In this document: in pieces, positions 43,129-52,856 of the stretch
Layout: each line of letters begins with the position of its first letter
Position numbering within the stretch: the stretch's first letter is position 1
From: Clostridiales bacterium SIT11
Lineage (GTDB): Bacteria > Bacillota > Clostridia > Tissierellales > Peptoniphilaceae
DNA length: 64,000 bases
Reading direction: 5' to 3'
NCBI GenBank assembly: GCA_001299455.1
Contig: CYUK01000003.1
Coordinates: 1 to 64,000 of the forward strand
The notes under the pieces: model-generated
The model's input: only the letters and a program-made list of their open reading frames with translations
What the model was told of the DNA's origin: nothing
Database searches by the model: none
Program-made: the position numbers and the translations under genes

Positions 43129-46100
43129 AGTCCATTGAGATTCAAGGATTTAAAAGTTTTGCAAAAAAAACAAAAATTACATTTAATGAATCCATTACAG
43201 CAGTCGTGGGCCCCAATGGCAGTGGAAAGAGTAATATTTTAGACGCCATTTCCTGGACTTTAGGGGAACAAAGGGTCAAAAGCCTTCGGGGAAATAAGAT
43301 GTCCGATGTGATTTTTTCTGGAACAGATACTAGGAAAGCCCAGGGCCTGGCAGATGTGACCATGACCTTTGACAACTCCAGCAGGTGGCTTCCCCTTCCC
43401 TATGAGGAAGTTTCCGTCCAAAGAAGGATGTACCGGTCTGGCGAAAGTGAATTTCGGATTAACAAAGATCTCTGCCGGCTCAAGGACATTCAAGAACTCT
43501 TTATGGACACAGGCATTGGGAAAGATGGCTATTCTTTTATTGGCCAAGGACAAATTGATGCCGTTTTAAGTAACAAGCCGGAAGACCGTCGGATGATTTT
43601 TGAAGAGGCTGCCGGAATCAGTAAGTTTAAAAAGCGAAAACTGGAGTCCATGAAAAAGCTGGATGGCGTTCTAGATGACCTAGACCGAATCCAAGACCTA
43701 CTGAGTGAGCTCTATAGCCAGGAAGAAGCCTTAAAAGAGGAAAGTGACCGCTACTTAAACTACCAAAAAGTCTATGAGGAAAAGAAAAAATTAGACCACC
43801 AGGTTTATGCCCTGGCTACGAGAGATAATAGGGAAAAACTCAAGGCTCTTTCCTTAAATATCCCAAATTTAAGAAAAGAGCTGGAAGAAAAAAGAGAAGG
43901 TCTGGCCCAGGAAAAAGAGGCCTTAAATGCAAAAGAAATGGACTTGGACCAGCTGGAAAGAGACCTGGAAGCTGCATCAAACCTCCTTCAAGTAGACCTG
44001 GAGACCTGGTTCAAAGAGGAGAAGGACCAACTGGAAATAAAAAACCAGGTGGAGAGGATGGAAGAAAGGCTGCAAGGGGCCAGGGAAGAAAAGGCCAGAT
44101 TGGAAGAAGAAAAAGAAGACTTTTCCAGGGACAAGGCAGAAAATCTTGAAAAAATAAACCAAGAATCCCAAAAAATCCAAGACAAGAAGGACCAAATTAG
44201 GGAAAAAACCAGGTCTATAGATGGGCTGAAGGAAGAATTTACCCAAAGAGAAAGAACCCTATCCTCCTTGGGCCAAAGAGTCCAAGAAAATAAACAGGAC
44301 CAGGCCCAGCTTCTTTTGCGGATTGACACCCAAAGGCAGATGCTCAAGGAAAAAATCCAACGGAGGGATAAGTACCAGGCCCTCCTAGACCAGGCAAGAA
44401 AAGAATTAGAAGATCTGGAAGAAAAGAAAAGCCAAGAAAGCCAGTTGGTAAAAGACTTAGAGGAAAAAAACCAGGTCTTTTTAAGCCAGCATAGGGAGAA
44501 AAAACAGGACCTAGTGGACCTGGAAGCAAGGGTAAGTGCCTTAAAAAACCAGGTTGAGGAAAATGAACTCCGCTACAACCAAGAAAAAAATCAGCGGAAT
44601 TTTTTACAGTCTACTCTTGACCACTACAATGGCTTTCAAAAGTCTGTAAAAAGTTTCCTTCGAGTGACAGACCAGGAAGGCCTCTTCCAAGGGGAAGTTT
44701 TAGGCCCCTTAGCCAATCTTTTTACCGTAGATAAAAAATATGAACTGGCCATGTCTCTAGCCTTGGGATTTGCCCTTCAAAATGTCGTGGTCCAATCAGA
44801 CGGTCAAGTCAAGGAAATGATTGAAGTCTTAAAGAAAAGGGACTTGGGCCGGGTGACTTTTTTACCCCTAAACCGCTACCAAGGGAAAAAATTATCAACC
44901 ACCCCTCCGAGGGGGGTTTTAGGCTATGCCAGGGACTTTATCCAATGTGATGACCAGTTCCAGGGACTCTTCCAATCCCTCCTAGGCAACCTAGTCTTTG
45001 TAGAAAACTATGACCAAGGCCTGACCCTGTCAAAGAGCTTAAAAAGTAAGATTATTTCTTTAAAAGGAGATGTTTTCCACCCCAAGGGGTCTATTACAGG
45101 AGGGTCCATCCAAAAAGGCAATGTACAAATCTTAAACCAGGAAAAACGCCTGAGAGACCAGGAAGAAAAACTGGATAAAATCAACCAACTTCTGGAAGAA
45201 GAAAGGGCAAACTTTGACCAGCTAAAGAGGGCCTATGACCAGCTAAGGGAAGAAGTGGAAGACCAAGAAATCCGGATCCAAGGCCAGAATGAAGACCTCT
45301 ACAAGAGAAGACAAAAAATTTATGCCCTAGACCAAAACCAAGGTCTACAAGAAAGGCAAGTTCAAGGACTGGAAGAGGATTTAAAACTTTCTATAGAAGA
45401 TTGTAGCCAAGATGAAGAAAAACTGGCCGCCTATGAAGGCCGGAAAAAAGACCAGGAAGAAGAAAGTGAAGGCCTCCAATCCTATGAAGAGGAAAAAAAG
45501 GCCCTAGACCAAGTGAAAGAGGCCTTGGAAGAAGAAAAACAAGACCTCCAAGACCTAAGGCTAGACTTGGCCAGCTTAGAAAGTCAGCTTCTCTTTTCCA
45601 AGGAAAGGGACCAAAACCTAGAAAGGGATATGGAGACGCGGACCCATAGGCAAGAAATTTTAGATGGAGAAATTATCCAACTGGAAAAAACCCGGGCAGA
45701 GGAAGAAAAACGTCTGACCCTTTATTCCAAGACTTATGAAGAAAAAGGGGAGAACCTGGACCGGAGGAAGGAAGCCTTAAATAAGAGGCGGACAGACCTT
45801 CAAGCAAGTAAGGACCGCCTCAATGAGGCCAAGAAGGCTTATGAAGAAGAGCTAGAAAGAGACCAGGACCTCCAAGACCAGTTACAAAAAAAGACCTTTC
45901 AAAAAGAAAAGTTGGAGCTGGAATTAAGCCACAGCCGGGCCCAACTCTTGGAACGGTATGGTGAAATCCATGAAGAAGATTTGGTTTTAGAAGAAGATGT
46001 CAAACCGGGAGACCTAAAAAAAAGGCTCCTTTCCTTAAAAAATCAACTTCTTTCCTTTGGGCCTATGAATGAAAAAGTCTTGACAGACTACCAAGATGTG

Positions 46101-46655
46101 AAGGCCCGCTTGGACTTTAAGGTCCAGCAAAAAGAAGACCTTATAGAGGCTAAGGAAGAATTAAATCAAGTCTTGGACAATTTAGACCGAAAGATGCGCC
46201 AGGCCTTTATGAAGAGCTTTCAAGAGATTACAGGCTATTTTAATGACATTTTTACCCAGCTTTTCCGGGGTGGTCAGGCAGATATTTCCCTGGAAGAAGG
46301 GCCCATTCTGGAAGCTGGTATTGAAATTAAGGCCCAGCCTCCAGGGAAAAAACTCCAATCCCTTTCCCTCTTATCTGGAGGGGAACGGTCCTTAACGGCT
46401 GTTGCCTTGATTTTTGCTCTTTTAAAGTATCGGCCAGCTCCCTTCTGTATCTTAGATGAAATTGACGCAGCCCTGGATGATGCCAATATTGACCGGTATG
46501 TGGACTATATCCAAGACCTAGAGGACACCCAGTTTATTATGATTACCCATAGAAAGCCAACCATGGAAATTGCCGATATCCTATATGGGGTGACCATGGA
46601 AGAAAAGGGGATTAGTAGCATTATCCCTATGCAGTTGACAAAAACAGGCCAGTAA
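43119..46655 (+). CDS. smc: Chromosome segregation protein SMC
   Basis: 1178 residues, normal length. Walker A in VVGPNGSGKSNILDAISW (about 29-46), QGQIDAVLSNKPEDRR, long coiled coil (170-490), hinge (about 510-660, with VLGPLANLFTVDKKYE and GDVFHPKGSITGGSIQKG), second coiled coil, and the ABC signature LLSGGERSLTAVALIFAL with Walker B FCILDEIDAALDDANI. Compacts and separates the chromosome with ScpA/ScpB, not in the window. Overlaps the radical SAM gene by 10 nt. Confidence 0.97.
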   Translation: MYLKSIEIQGFKSFAKKTKITFNESITAVVGPNGSGKSNILDAISWTLGEQRVKSLRGNKMSDVIFSGTDTRKAQGLADVTMTFDNSSRWLPLPYEEVSVQRRMYRSGESEFRINKDLCRLKDIQELFMDTGIGKDGYSFIGQGQIDAVLSNKPEDRRMIFEEAAGISKFKKRKLESMKKLDGVLDDLDRIQDLLSELYSQEEALKEESDRYLNYQKVYEEKKKLDHQVYALATRDNREKLKALSLNIPNLRKELEEKREGLAQEKEALNAKEMDLDQLERDLEAASNLLQVDLETWFKEEKDQLEIKNQVERMEERLQGAREEKARLEEEKEDFSRDKAENLEKINQESQKIQDKKDQIREKTRSIDGLKEEFTQRERTLSSLGQRVQENKQDQAQLLLRIDTQRQMLKEKIQRRDKYQALLDQARKELEDLEEKKSQESQLVKDLEEKNQVFLSQHREKKQDLVDLEARVSALKNQVEENELRYNQEKNQRNFLQSTLDHYNGFQKSVKSFLRVTDQEGLFQGEVLGPLANLFTVDKKYELAMSLALGFALQNVVVQSDGQVKEMIEVLKKRDLGRVTFLPLNRYQGKKLSTTPPRGVLGYARDFIQCDDQFQGLFQSLLGNLVFVENYDQGLTLSKSLKSKIISLKGDVFHPKGSITGGSIQKGNVQILNQEKRLRDQEEKLDKINQLLEEERANFDQLKRAYDQLREEVEDQEIRIQGQNEDLYKRRQKIYALDQNQGLQERQVQGLEEDLKLSIEDCSQDEEKLAAYEGRKKDQEEESEGLQSYEEEKKALDQVKEALEEEKQDLQDLRLDLASLESQLLFSKERDQNLERDMETRTHRQEILDGEIIQLEKTRAEEEKRLTLYSKTYEEKGENLDRRKEALNKRRTDLQASKDRLNEAKKAYEEELERDQDLQDQLQKKTFQKEKLELELSHSRAQLLERYGEIHEEDLVLEEDVKPGDLKKRLLSLKNQLLSFGPMNEKVLTDYQDVKARLDFKVQQKEDLIEAKEELNQVLDNLDRKMRQAFMKSFQEITGYFNDIFTQLFRGGQADISLEEGPILEAGIEIKAQPPGKKLQSLSLLSGGERSLTAVALIFALLKYRPAPFCILDEIDAALDDANIDRYVDYIQDLEDTQFIMITHRKPTMEIADILYGVTMEEKGISSIIPMQLTKTGQ

Positions 46656-46664
46656 GGAGGACCT

Positions 46665-48101
46665 ATGTTTAATTGGTTAAAAGATAAATTTACAAAAAAA
46701 GATAAGGATGGAGAAAAGGAAGAGGAAATTCTTGAAAAAGAGTTAGACGAGGACCAAGGAGACCCAGAAGAAGGGGCAGGAGAAGAAAAAGCACCTCTTT
46801 CAGAAGTAGAGGAAGAAGAACCAGCTGAAGAGCTTGTTGAAGAAGAGATTTCTCAAGAAGAAAGCATTACTTCAGAAGTTCCAAACCAAGGACCAGAAGA
46901 CCTTTTTTCTCCTGAAAAAGTAGAAGAACCAGAAGAAAAAATAAAAGAGGAAAAACAGGAAGACCGGGCTCAAGGAGAGTCTGAGTTAGGCAGTTCTGAG
47001 GAAAATCTGGAAGAAAAGGACCAAGAGCCAGAGATTTTTGAAGAAAAGATAGAAGAGGAAGAAGTAGAAAATCGAGCTCAAGAAGAATCACCAGCAGGTT
47101 CTGAAGAATCGGAAGATTTCTCCCAGGAGGAAGAAGACCTAGAAGCCTTCCAAGAAGAGGAAAAGCTAGACTTTTTCCAAAAACTAAAATCTGGCCTGAA
47201 CAAAACCCGGAAGACCATGGGCCGGAAGATTAACCAGGTCCTAGGAGCCTATGTAAAAATAGACGATGATCTATTGGAAGACCTGGAAGATGTATTGATT
47301 TCTTCTGACCTAGGCATGGAAACAACCATGGAAGCCATAGACCGGCTTAGGGAAAAAATTGTAGAAGATGAAATTCGAGACCCCCAAGAAGTCCTCCCTG
47401 CCTTGGGAGAAGTTTTACAGGAATTACTGGATGAATGCCAGCTAGACCATAGTCTCATGACAGAAAAACCCACTGTAATCTTGGTTGTGGGGGTCAACGG
47501 AGTAGGAAAAACTACGACTATTGGAAAATTAAGTGCTCGCTTAAAGTCTGAAGGAAAGTCTGTTTTAATTGGAGCAGCCGATACCTTCCGGGCCGCAGCC
47601 ATTGACCAGGTGAGAACTTGGGGACAAAGAGCCCATGTGGACGTTGTAAGCCATAGTGAAGGAGCGGATCCTGCGGCGGTCACTTTTGATGCCGTAAAGG
47701 CAGCCAAGGCCCGGGATGTGGATGTTTTAATTATTGATACAGCCGGCCGCCTCCACAATAAGACAAACCTAATGAATGAACTGGAAAAAATCAGCCGGAT
47801 TATTGATAGGGAATATCCAGAAGCCCATAGGGAAAATCTTTTAGTTTTAGATGCAACCACAGGGCAAAATGCCATTTCTCAGGCCAAGACTTTTAATGAA
47901 GTCACCAATTTATCTGGTTTTGTCCTGACAAAGTTAGATGGAACGGCAAAGGGTGGCGTTGTGATTGGTCTTCAAAGAGAATTAAAGGTCCCCATTAAAT
48001 TAGTTGGGGTGGGAGAAAAAATAAATGACCTCCAATATTTTGATTCCAAAGACTTTACCCAGGCACTTTTTGCAGGAGAAGAATTAGGAAAATCTGAATA
48101 A
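46665..48101 (+). CDS. ftsY: Signal recognition particle receptor FtsY
   Basis: 478 residues. An unusually long, very acidic N-terminal region (about 1-165, mainly Glu and Asp) precedes the NG domain: VVGVNGVGKTTTIGKLSARL (P-loop), ADTFRAAAIDQVRTW, LIIDTAGRLHNK and LTKLDGTAKGGVVIGL. It docks ribosome-SRP complexes at the membrane with Ffh (56649). AAGGAGG before ATG. Confidence 0.96.
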   Translation: MFNWLKDKFTKKDKDGEKEEEILEKELDEDQGDPEEGAGEEKAPLSEVEEEEPAEELVEEEISQEESITSEVPNQGPEDLFSPEKVEEPEEKIKEEKQEDRAQGESELGSSEENLEEKDQEPEIFEEKIEEEEVENRAQEESPAGSEESEDFSQEEEDLEAFQEEEKLDFFQKLKSGLNKTRKTMGRKINQVLGAYVKIDDDLLEDLEDVLISSDLGMETTMEAIDRLREKIVEDEIRDPQEVLPALGEVLQELLDECQLDHSLMTEKPTVILVVGVNGVGKTTTIGKLSARLKSEGKSVLIGAADTFRAAAIDQVRTWGQRAHVDVVSHSEGADPAAVTFDAVKAAKARDVDVLIIDTAGRLHNKTNLMNELEKISRIIDREYPEAHRENLLVLDATTGQNAISQAKTFNEVTNLSGFVLTKLDGTAKGGVVIGLQRELKVPIKLVGVGEKINDLQYFDSKDFTQALFAGEELGKSE

Positions 48102-48161
48102 GCTTCAAAAAATTTTTTCAAAAAAGAAAAATTAAGAAATATTTATAAATTGAACATGGCG

Positions 48162-48190
48162 AGTCCAGGGGAAAAACCTGGACTTTCTTT
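48162..48190 (+). terminator. Terminator after ftsY
   Basis: AGTCCAGG (48162-48169) pairs with CCTGGACT (48177-48184), followed by TTTCTTTT. Confidence 0.8.
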
Positions 48191-48233
48191 TATTTATGAA
48201 AAGCTTTTTCGATAGAATACATTTTCCCCTTGA

Positions 48234-48263
48234 TTATTCCCCCCACTTTGTTGCATAATATAA
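48234..48263 (+). promoter_or_regulatory. Possible promoter of the ornithine operon
   Basis: TTGATT (about 48234) and CATAAT/TAATAT (about 48257) with roughly 18 nt between them, about 150 nt before ortA. The leader up to 48404 is AT-rich and has no recognised riboswitch or sigma-54 site. Confidence 0.4.
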
Positions 48264-48404
48264 GAGAAGGGGAAGTTTTGATAAAGATAAAATCTTTAAA
48301 AGATACCCCAAGAAATATTTTCACATTATTCAATATCTTAAAACATAGCCCTGGGCTTTGGATTGAGGTACTGGAGAATGGATCTTATGAAAGGAGTCAT
48401 GGAT

Positions 48405-48716
48405 ATGGACGCAAAAAAAGGTGATTGGGTAAGAATCCACTCCGTTGTACTGCCAGCAGGACAACGTGCCGGTTCCGTGCCAGAAGATACACAAAAATGT
48501 GACCTTCAACTTTGGAACAAGGGATTTTTACTAGGAGACAGTGCTTCAGTTGGTGATGAAGTAGAAGTAGAAACAATTATTGGCCGTAAGGTAAAAGGGG
48601 AACTTGTAGAAGTACATCCCTATTGGAAACACAACTTTGGTAAATGTGTACCAGAACTTCTATTTATCGGTAAACAAGCACGTGAAATTCTAGCAGAAGG
48701 CGGTGAATGTAAATGA
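48405..48716 (+). CDS. ortA: 2-amino-4-oxopentanoate thiolase, small subunit
   Basis: 103 residues. OrtA forms, with OrtB, the thiolase that splits 2-amino-4-oxopentanoate with CoA to acetyl-CoA and alanine. GDWVRIHSVVLPAGQRAGSV and the tail WKHNFGKCVPELLFIGKQAR match the family. ATG 48405 lies 8 nt after AAGGAG; ATG 48399 is too close. Codons are strongly T/A-ending as in highly expressed genes. ATGA overlap with ortB. Confidence 0.88.
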   Translation: MDAKKGDWVRIHSVVLPAGQRAGSVPEDTQKCDLQLWNKGFLLGDSASVGDEVEVETIIGRKVKGELVEVHPYWKHNFGKCVPELLFIGKQAREILAEGGECK

Positions 48717-50143
48717 GTAAAGATTTAAGTTATGATGCAGTGATGGCCCGTAATGGGGAAATCATGAAGGAAGCCCTAGGCTTTGACTTTGAACAATTTG
48801 AATCTGGAAGCATCGCTTTTGACTATGAAGGTTTAATGGATGCTGTTCCTTATACTTTTGATGAAATTCGTGACTACCAATTAGCTCATGGTGTAGGTAA
48901 CACACCACTTTTGGAACTTAGAAACTTAACAGCTCTTGCTCGTAGCTGTGCTCCAGAAGGAAAGGGTGCCCGGATTTTTGTTAAAGACGAATCCTGTAAC
49001 GTAAGTGGATCCTACAAGGCACGTCGTGCATCTACATCCATCCAACACGCTAAAGCTAAAGGATACAAGGGTGTTATTGCCGCAACAAGTGGTAACTATG
49101 GTGCTGGGGTTGCTTCTCAAGCTTGTATGTCAAACTTAAAATGTATTATCGTACAAGAATGCTATGACTCTAGAGAAGTAGGACAACCAGAAATTATTGA
49201 AAAAGCTCGTGCCTGTGAATCTCTAGGTGCAGAAGTTGCTCAATTAACTGTAGGACCTGAATTATTCTACTACAACCTAGTTCTTCTTGAAGAAACTGGT
49301 TTCTTTAATGCAAGTCTATATTCTCCACTAGCTATTGCTGGTGTTGAAACACTTGGATATGAAATTGCTGAAGAATGTAAAGAAAAATACGGAAAGTATC
49401 CAGAAGTTGTTGTTGCTACAAACGCTGGTGGTGGAAACCTTACTGGTACAGCTCGTGGACTAAAACGTGCTGGGGCAACTGACACACAAATCGTTGGGGC
49501 TTCTGTTGACCTTTCTGGACTTCATATGGCCAGTGACGAACAATTCAACAAGAAATCTTTCACAACTGGACATACTGGATTTGGTATTCCATTTGCAACT
49601 TATCCAGACCGTTCAGACGTTCCACGTTCTGCCGCTCGTCCAATGCGTTATATTGACCGCTATCTAACTGTAAACCAAGGATCTGTATTCTATATCACAG
49701 AACTTTTAGCTCAATTAGAAGGTATGGAAAGAGGACCAGCTGGAAACACTTCTTTAGCTGTTGCCTTTAAGGTAGCTCAAGAATTACCAGAAGATGCCAT
49801 TGTTGTTTCTCAAGAAACTGAATACACTGGTGCTGGTAAACACATTCTTCCACAATTAACCTTTGCTAAGGAAAATGGAATTGACGTACGTGTTGGAGAC
49901 CCAACAACTGAAAAAGAAATTCCTGGTAAAAACATCATCTTACCAGAACATCCATCCAAGGTATTTGCTACAGATTTAGATGTAAAGAAAACACGTAAAT
50001 CTGTGATTAAAAATGCTGTAAAACACCACAAGGTAGATGTGGTTAACAAGAAGGACTTAGACTTCTTAGCAAAAGAAGTAAACTCCGATGTTGAATTCGT
50101 TAAGAATGCACTTGACGAATTAGGCATAAAATACGAAGGCTAA
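48713..50143 (+). CDS. ortB: 2-amino-4-oxopentanoate thiolase, PLP subunit
   Basis: 476 residues; PLP fold-type II subunit resembling threonine synthase. DESCNVSGSYKARRAS carries the PLP lysine (about residue 102), ATSGNYGAGVASQA is the phosphate-loop-like motif and TNAGGGNLTGTARGLK another family mark. With OrtA it completes the oxidative ornithine pathway. Follows ortA in an ATGA overlap. Confidence 0.92.
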   Translation: MSKDLSYDAVMARNGEIMKEALGFDFEQFESGSIAFDYEGLMDAVPYTFDEIRDYQLAHGVGNTPLLELRNLTALARSCAPEGKGARIFVKDESCNVSGSYKARRASTSIQHAKAKGYKGVIAATSGNYGAGVASQACMSNLKCIIVQECYDSREVGQPEIIEKARACESLGAEVAQLTVGPELFYYNLVLLEETGFFNASLYSPLAIAGVETLGYEIAEECKEKYGKYPEVVVATNAGGGNLTGTARGLKRAGATDTQIVGASVDLSGLHMASDEQFNKKSFTTGHTGFGIPFATYPDRSDVPRSAARPMRYIDRYLTVNQGSVFYITELLAQLEGMERGPAGNTSLAVAFKVAQELPEDAIVVSQETEYTGAGKHILPQLTFAKENGIDVRVGDPTTEKEIPGKNIILPEHPSKVFATDLDVKKTRKSVIKNAVKHHKVDVVNKKDLDFLAKEVNSDVEFVKNALDELGIKYEG

Positions 50144-50184
50144 AACTGGTCTTGGTAAAACGAACTATATTTAGGGGGTAAAGT

Positions 50185-50550
50185 ATGGAAAGAAAAGATG
50201 ATTTCCAAGAAAGACGGGCTCACTTAGCTGAACTGTCTGAAGAACAATTGGAAAAAAGATTCTGGGAATTGTGTGAAGAAGTTATGCAACCCATTATTGA
50301 TCTTGCAAAGAAGAATACAACTCCATCCATTGAACGGTCTGTTCTACTTCGTATGGGCTTTTCAAGCTTAGAAGCCACTAGCATTGTTGAAGGATGCTTA
50401 GACCGTGGTTTAATTGGACATGGTGCAGGACACATTGTATATCGCATGGCCAAAGACAACAACCTAGAACTTCGAGATGCAGGTTTAAAACTTGTAGATG
50501 GAGAACTATGGGATAAGGCTGTAGAAACTTTTAAGGGAGGTGCCAACTAA
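50185..50550 (+). CDS. oraS: D-ornithine 4,5-aminomutase, small subunit
   Basis: 121 residues; OraS, partner of OraE. KRFWELCEEVMQPIIDLAKK and GFSSLEATSIVEGCLDRGL are OraS features; short, mainly helical. AGGGGG precedes ATG. Its stop overlaps the oraE start (TAATG). Confidence 0.92.
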   Translation: MERKDDFQERRAHLAELSEEQLEKRFWELCEEVMQPIIDLAKKNTTPSIERSVLLRMGFSSLEATSIVEGCLDRGLIGHGAGHIVYRMAKDNNLELRDAGLKLVDGELWDKAVETFKGGAN

Positions 50551-52856
50551 TGTTTGAATGGAAAAATATTAAGGACGATTACCGCGTTCTAAAAATGACT
50601 CCAGAAGAAGACGAAAAACGTATGAATGGCATGAAAGCTCTCGACCCAGAAGAAAAAATTGATGTGGAAGAAGTTTTAAAAGGCCTAGAAAATTATTATC
50701 CAAGAAGTCGTGGTTGGCACTGGCGTGATGGACGTGATCAAGTTCGTGAAATTGGACCTTTCACCTATTACGAAATGTCTGATCCTCTAAAGAACTCACA
50801 ACCTCTTCCTGCTGCACCTTCTTTTGGAAACATTGACCCACAACCAAATGCAGTTATCACAACAGAAATTGCTTCTGGACGTTTCGAAGACGATATTCGT
50901 CGGATGCGTATGGCTGCTTGGCACGGTGCAGACCACTTAATGGTTATCCGTACAGCTGGTCAATCCCATATGGAAGGTTTAATTGAAGGAACTCCTCAAG
51001 GAACTGGTGGGAACCCAATTACTCGTAAACACTTACGGGCACAACGGAAGGCTCTAGACTTAATCGAAGATGAAGTTGGCCGTCCACTAAACTATCACTC
51101 CTATGTATCTGGGGTAGCTGGACCTGAAGTTGCTGTATTATTTACAGAAGAAGGTATTTCTGGGGCTCACCAAGACCCTCAATACAACGTATTATACCGG
51201 AACGTTAACATGATTCGTTCCTTCGTTGATGCTGCTGAAGCTAAGTCTGTTATGACTTATGCAGGTATTGCACAAATTGACGGGGCTCATAATGCTAACG
51301 CTACTGCTATTGAAGCTTGGAAGGTAATTCCAGAACTAATGGTACAACATGGTTTGAACTCTATGTTCTCCGTATTGGTAGGGATGAAGAAATCTAACAT
51401 CTGTCTATCTACTGTACCACCAACAGCTCAACCAGCACCAAACCTATCTATTGACTTACCCTATGCTGTTGCTTTACGTGAAGTATTCAAAGAATACAAG
51501 ATGCGGGCTCAACAAAATACAAAGTATATGACAAGCTCCACTCGTGAAGCCACAGTTACCCATATTACCGACTTGTTAATTTCTGAATTAACTAGTGCAG
51601 ATATCCAATCTACAATTACTCCTGATGAAGGACGGAATGTACCTTGGCATATCTACAACATGGAAGCTATTGACAACGCAAAACAAGCTTTTGCTGCTTT
51701 TGACGGATTAATGCGGATGGTAAAACTTCGCAGAGACGAAGATCCATTAAAGAGCAAAGTTCGTGAATTAAAAGAAAAAGCTGTTTTATACCTAGAAGAA
51801 ATTCTAGAAGTTGGCGGTTACTTCAACGCAGTTGAAGCTGGTTTCTTTGTTGACTCTGCTGAATATCCAGCAAGAAATGGTGACGGGATTGCCCGTGAAA
51901 TCGAAGGCGGCGTTGGTGTAGGAACTGTATATGAACGCGCAGACGATTATATGGCACCTGTTACTGCACACTTTGGAAATAACAATATCGCTCAATATGA
52001 CGAATCAGCTGTAGATGATCCTGCAAAACTTATTGATGGTTGTACTTTTGAAAAACCAGAAAAGATCGTCTACATTGATGAACTTGACCCAGAAGATAAC
52101 GTCCACACTCGGATGAAGAAACTAGAAAAGTATAGACATTCTTCTCTAATCATCCCAGAAATGGAATGGTGTGGCGATGGAATCATCCAAATCACCATGT
52201 TCTTACCAGTTGAAGAACGGACAGCTGAATTTGCAGGAATTGAAGTAGGACGCAAATTAGGCTTAAAAGAAGTTGAATGTATCGGTAAAGAAATCATGCA
52301 ACTTGCCGAAGGAACTCGGGTTGAAATCAAAGGTAGAGTACAATTTGATATTGACCTTGATGAATTAGTAATTCCTCCAAAACCAGACATCATGAGCAAG
52401 GAAGAATTACGTGACATCATCAAAGATGATCCTATGACTGTTGTTGCTGGTACAGTAGGACAAGACGAACACTCTGTAGGTTTACGAGAAATCCTAGACA
52501 TCAAACACGGTGGAATTGAAGGCTTTGGTATTAAATTCCATTACCTAGGAACTTCTGTACCTCCAGAAAAATTAGTCGATGCCGCTATTGAAACCAAGGC
52601 AGATGCAATTTTAGCTTCTACCATCATTTCTCATGATGACATCCATTATAAGAACATGCGTAAGATTGATGAAATTGCTAGAGAAAAAGGGATCCGTGAC
52701 AAGGTCATCATCTGTTCAGGTGGTACTCAAGTATCTAACGAACTTGCTGTTCAAGCAGGTATGGATGCTGGATTCGGTCGTGGAACCCATGGAAACAATG
52801 TCGCCACTTTCCTAGTTAAAGAAAGAGCTAGAAGGAGAGAAAATGGCGAAAATTAA
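50550..52856 (+). CDS. oraE: D-ornithine 4,5-aminomutase, B12/PLP subunit
   Basis: 768 residues. Adenosylcobalamin- and PLP-dependent mutase moving the terminal amino group of D-ornithine to give 2,4-diaminopentanoate. A TIM-barrel part is followed by a C-terminal cobalamin Rossmann domain: DEHSVG at 639-644 is the DxHxxG cobalt-ligand motif, and ADAILASTIISHDD and VIICSGGTQVSNELAVQAG follow. The barrel region contains IRTAGQSHMEGLIEGTPQG. Needs B12, whose synthesis genes are not here. Confidence 0.94.
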   Translation: MFEWKNIKDDYRVLKMTPEEDEKRMNGMKALDPEEKIDVEEVLKGLENYYPRSRGWHWRDGRDQVREIGPFTYYEMSDPLKNSQPLPAAPSFGNIDPQPNAVITTEIASGRFEDDIRRMRMAAWHGADHLMVIRTAGQSHMEGLIEGTPQGTGGNPITRKHLRAQRKALDLIEDEVGRPLNYHSYVSGVAGPEVAVLFTEEGISGAHQDPQYNVLYRNVNMIRSFVDAAEAKSVMTYAGIAQIDGAHNANATAIEAWKVIPELMVQHGLNSMFSVLVGMKKSNICLSTVPPTAQPAPNLSIDLPYAVALREVFKEYKMRAQQNTKYMTSSTREATVTHITDLLISELTSADIQSTITPDEGRNVPWHIYNMEAIDNAKQAFAAFDGLMRMVKLRRDEDPLKSKVRELKEKAVLYLEEILEVGGYFNAVEAGFFVDSAEYPARNGDGIAREIEGGVGVGTVYERADDYMAPVTAHFGNNNIAQYDESAVDDPAKLIDGCTFEKPEKIVYIDELDPEDNVHTRMKKLEKYRHSSLIIPEMEWCGDGIIQITMFLPVEERTAEFAGIEVGRKLGLKEVECIGKEIMQLAEGTRVEIKGRVQFDIDLDELVIPPKPDIMSKEELRDIIKDDPMTVVAGTVGQDEHSVGLREILDIKHGGIEGFGIKFHYLGTSVPPEKLVDAAIETKADAILASTIISHDDIHYKNMRKIDEIAREKGIRDKVIICSGGTQVSNELAVQAGMDAGFGRGTHGNNVATFLVKERARRRENGEN

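Noticed and set aside
48230-48265. Sigma-54 type promoter before the ornithine genes
   Set aside because: A TTGCAT was seen but no GG-containing -24 element at the right distance.
48230-48424. 64-codon frame upstream of ortA
   Set aside because: Runs through the promoter/leader and the start of ortA in another frame; no ribosome binding site and no recognised product.
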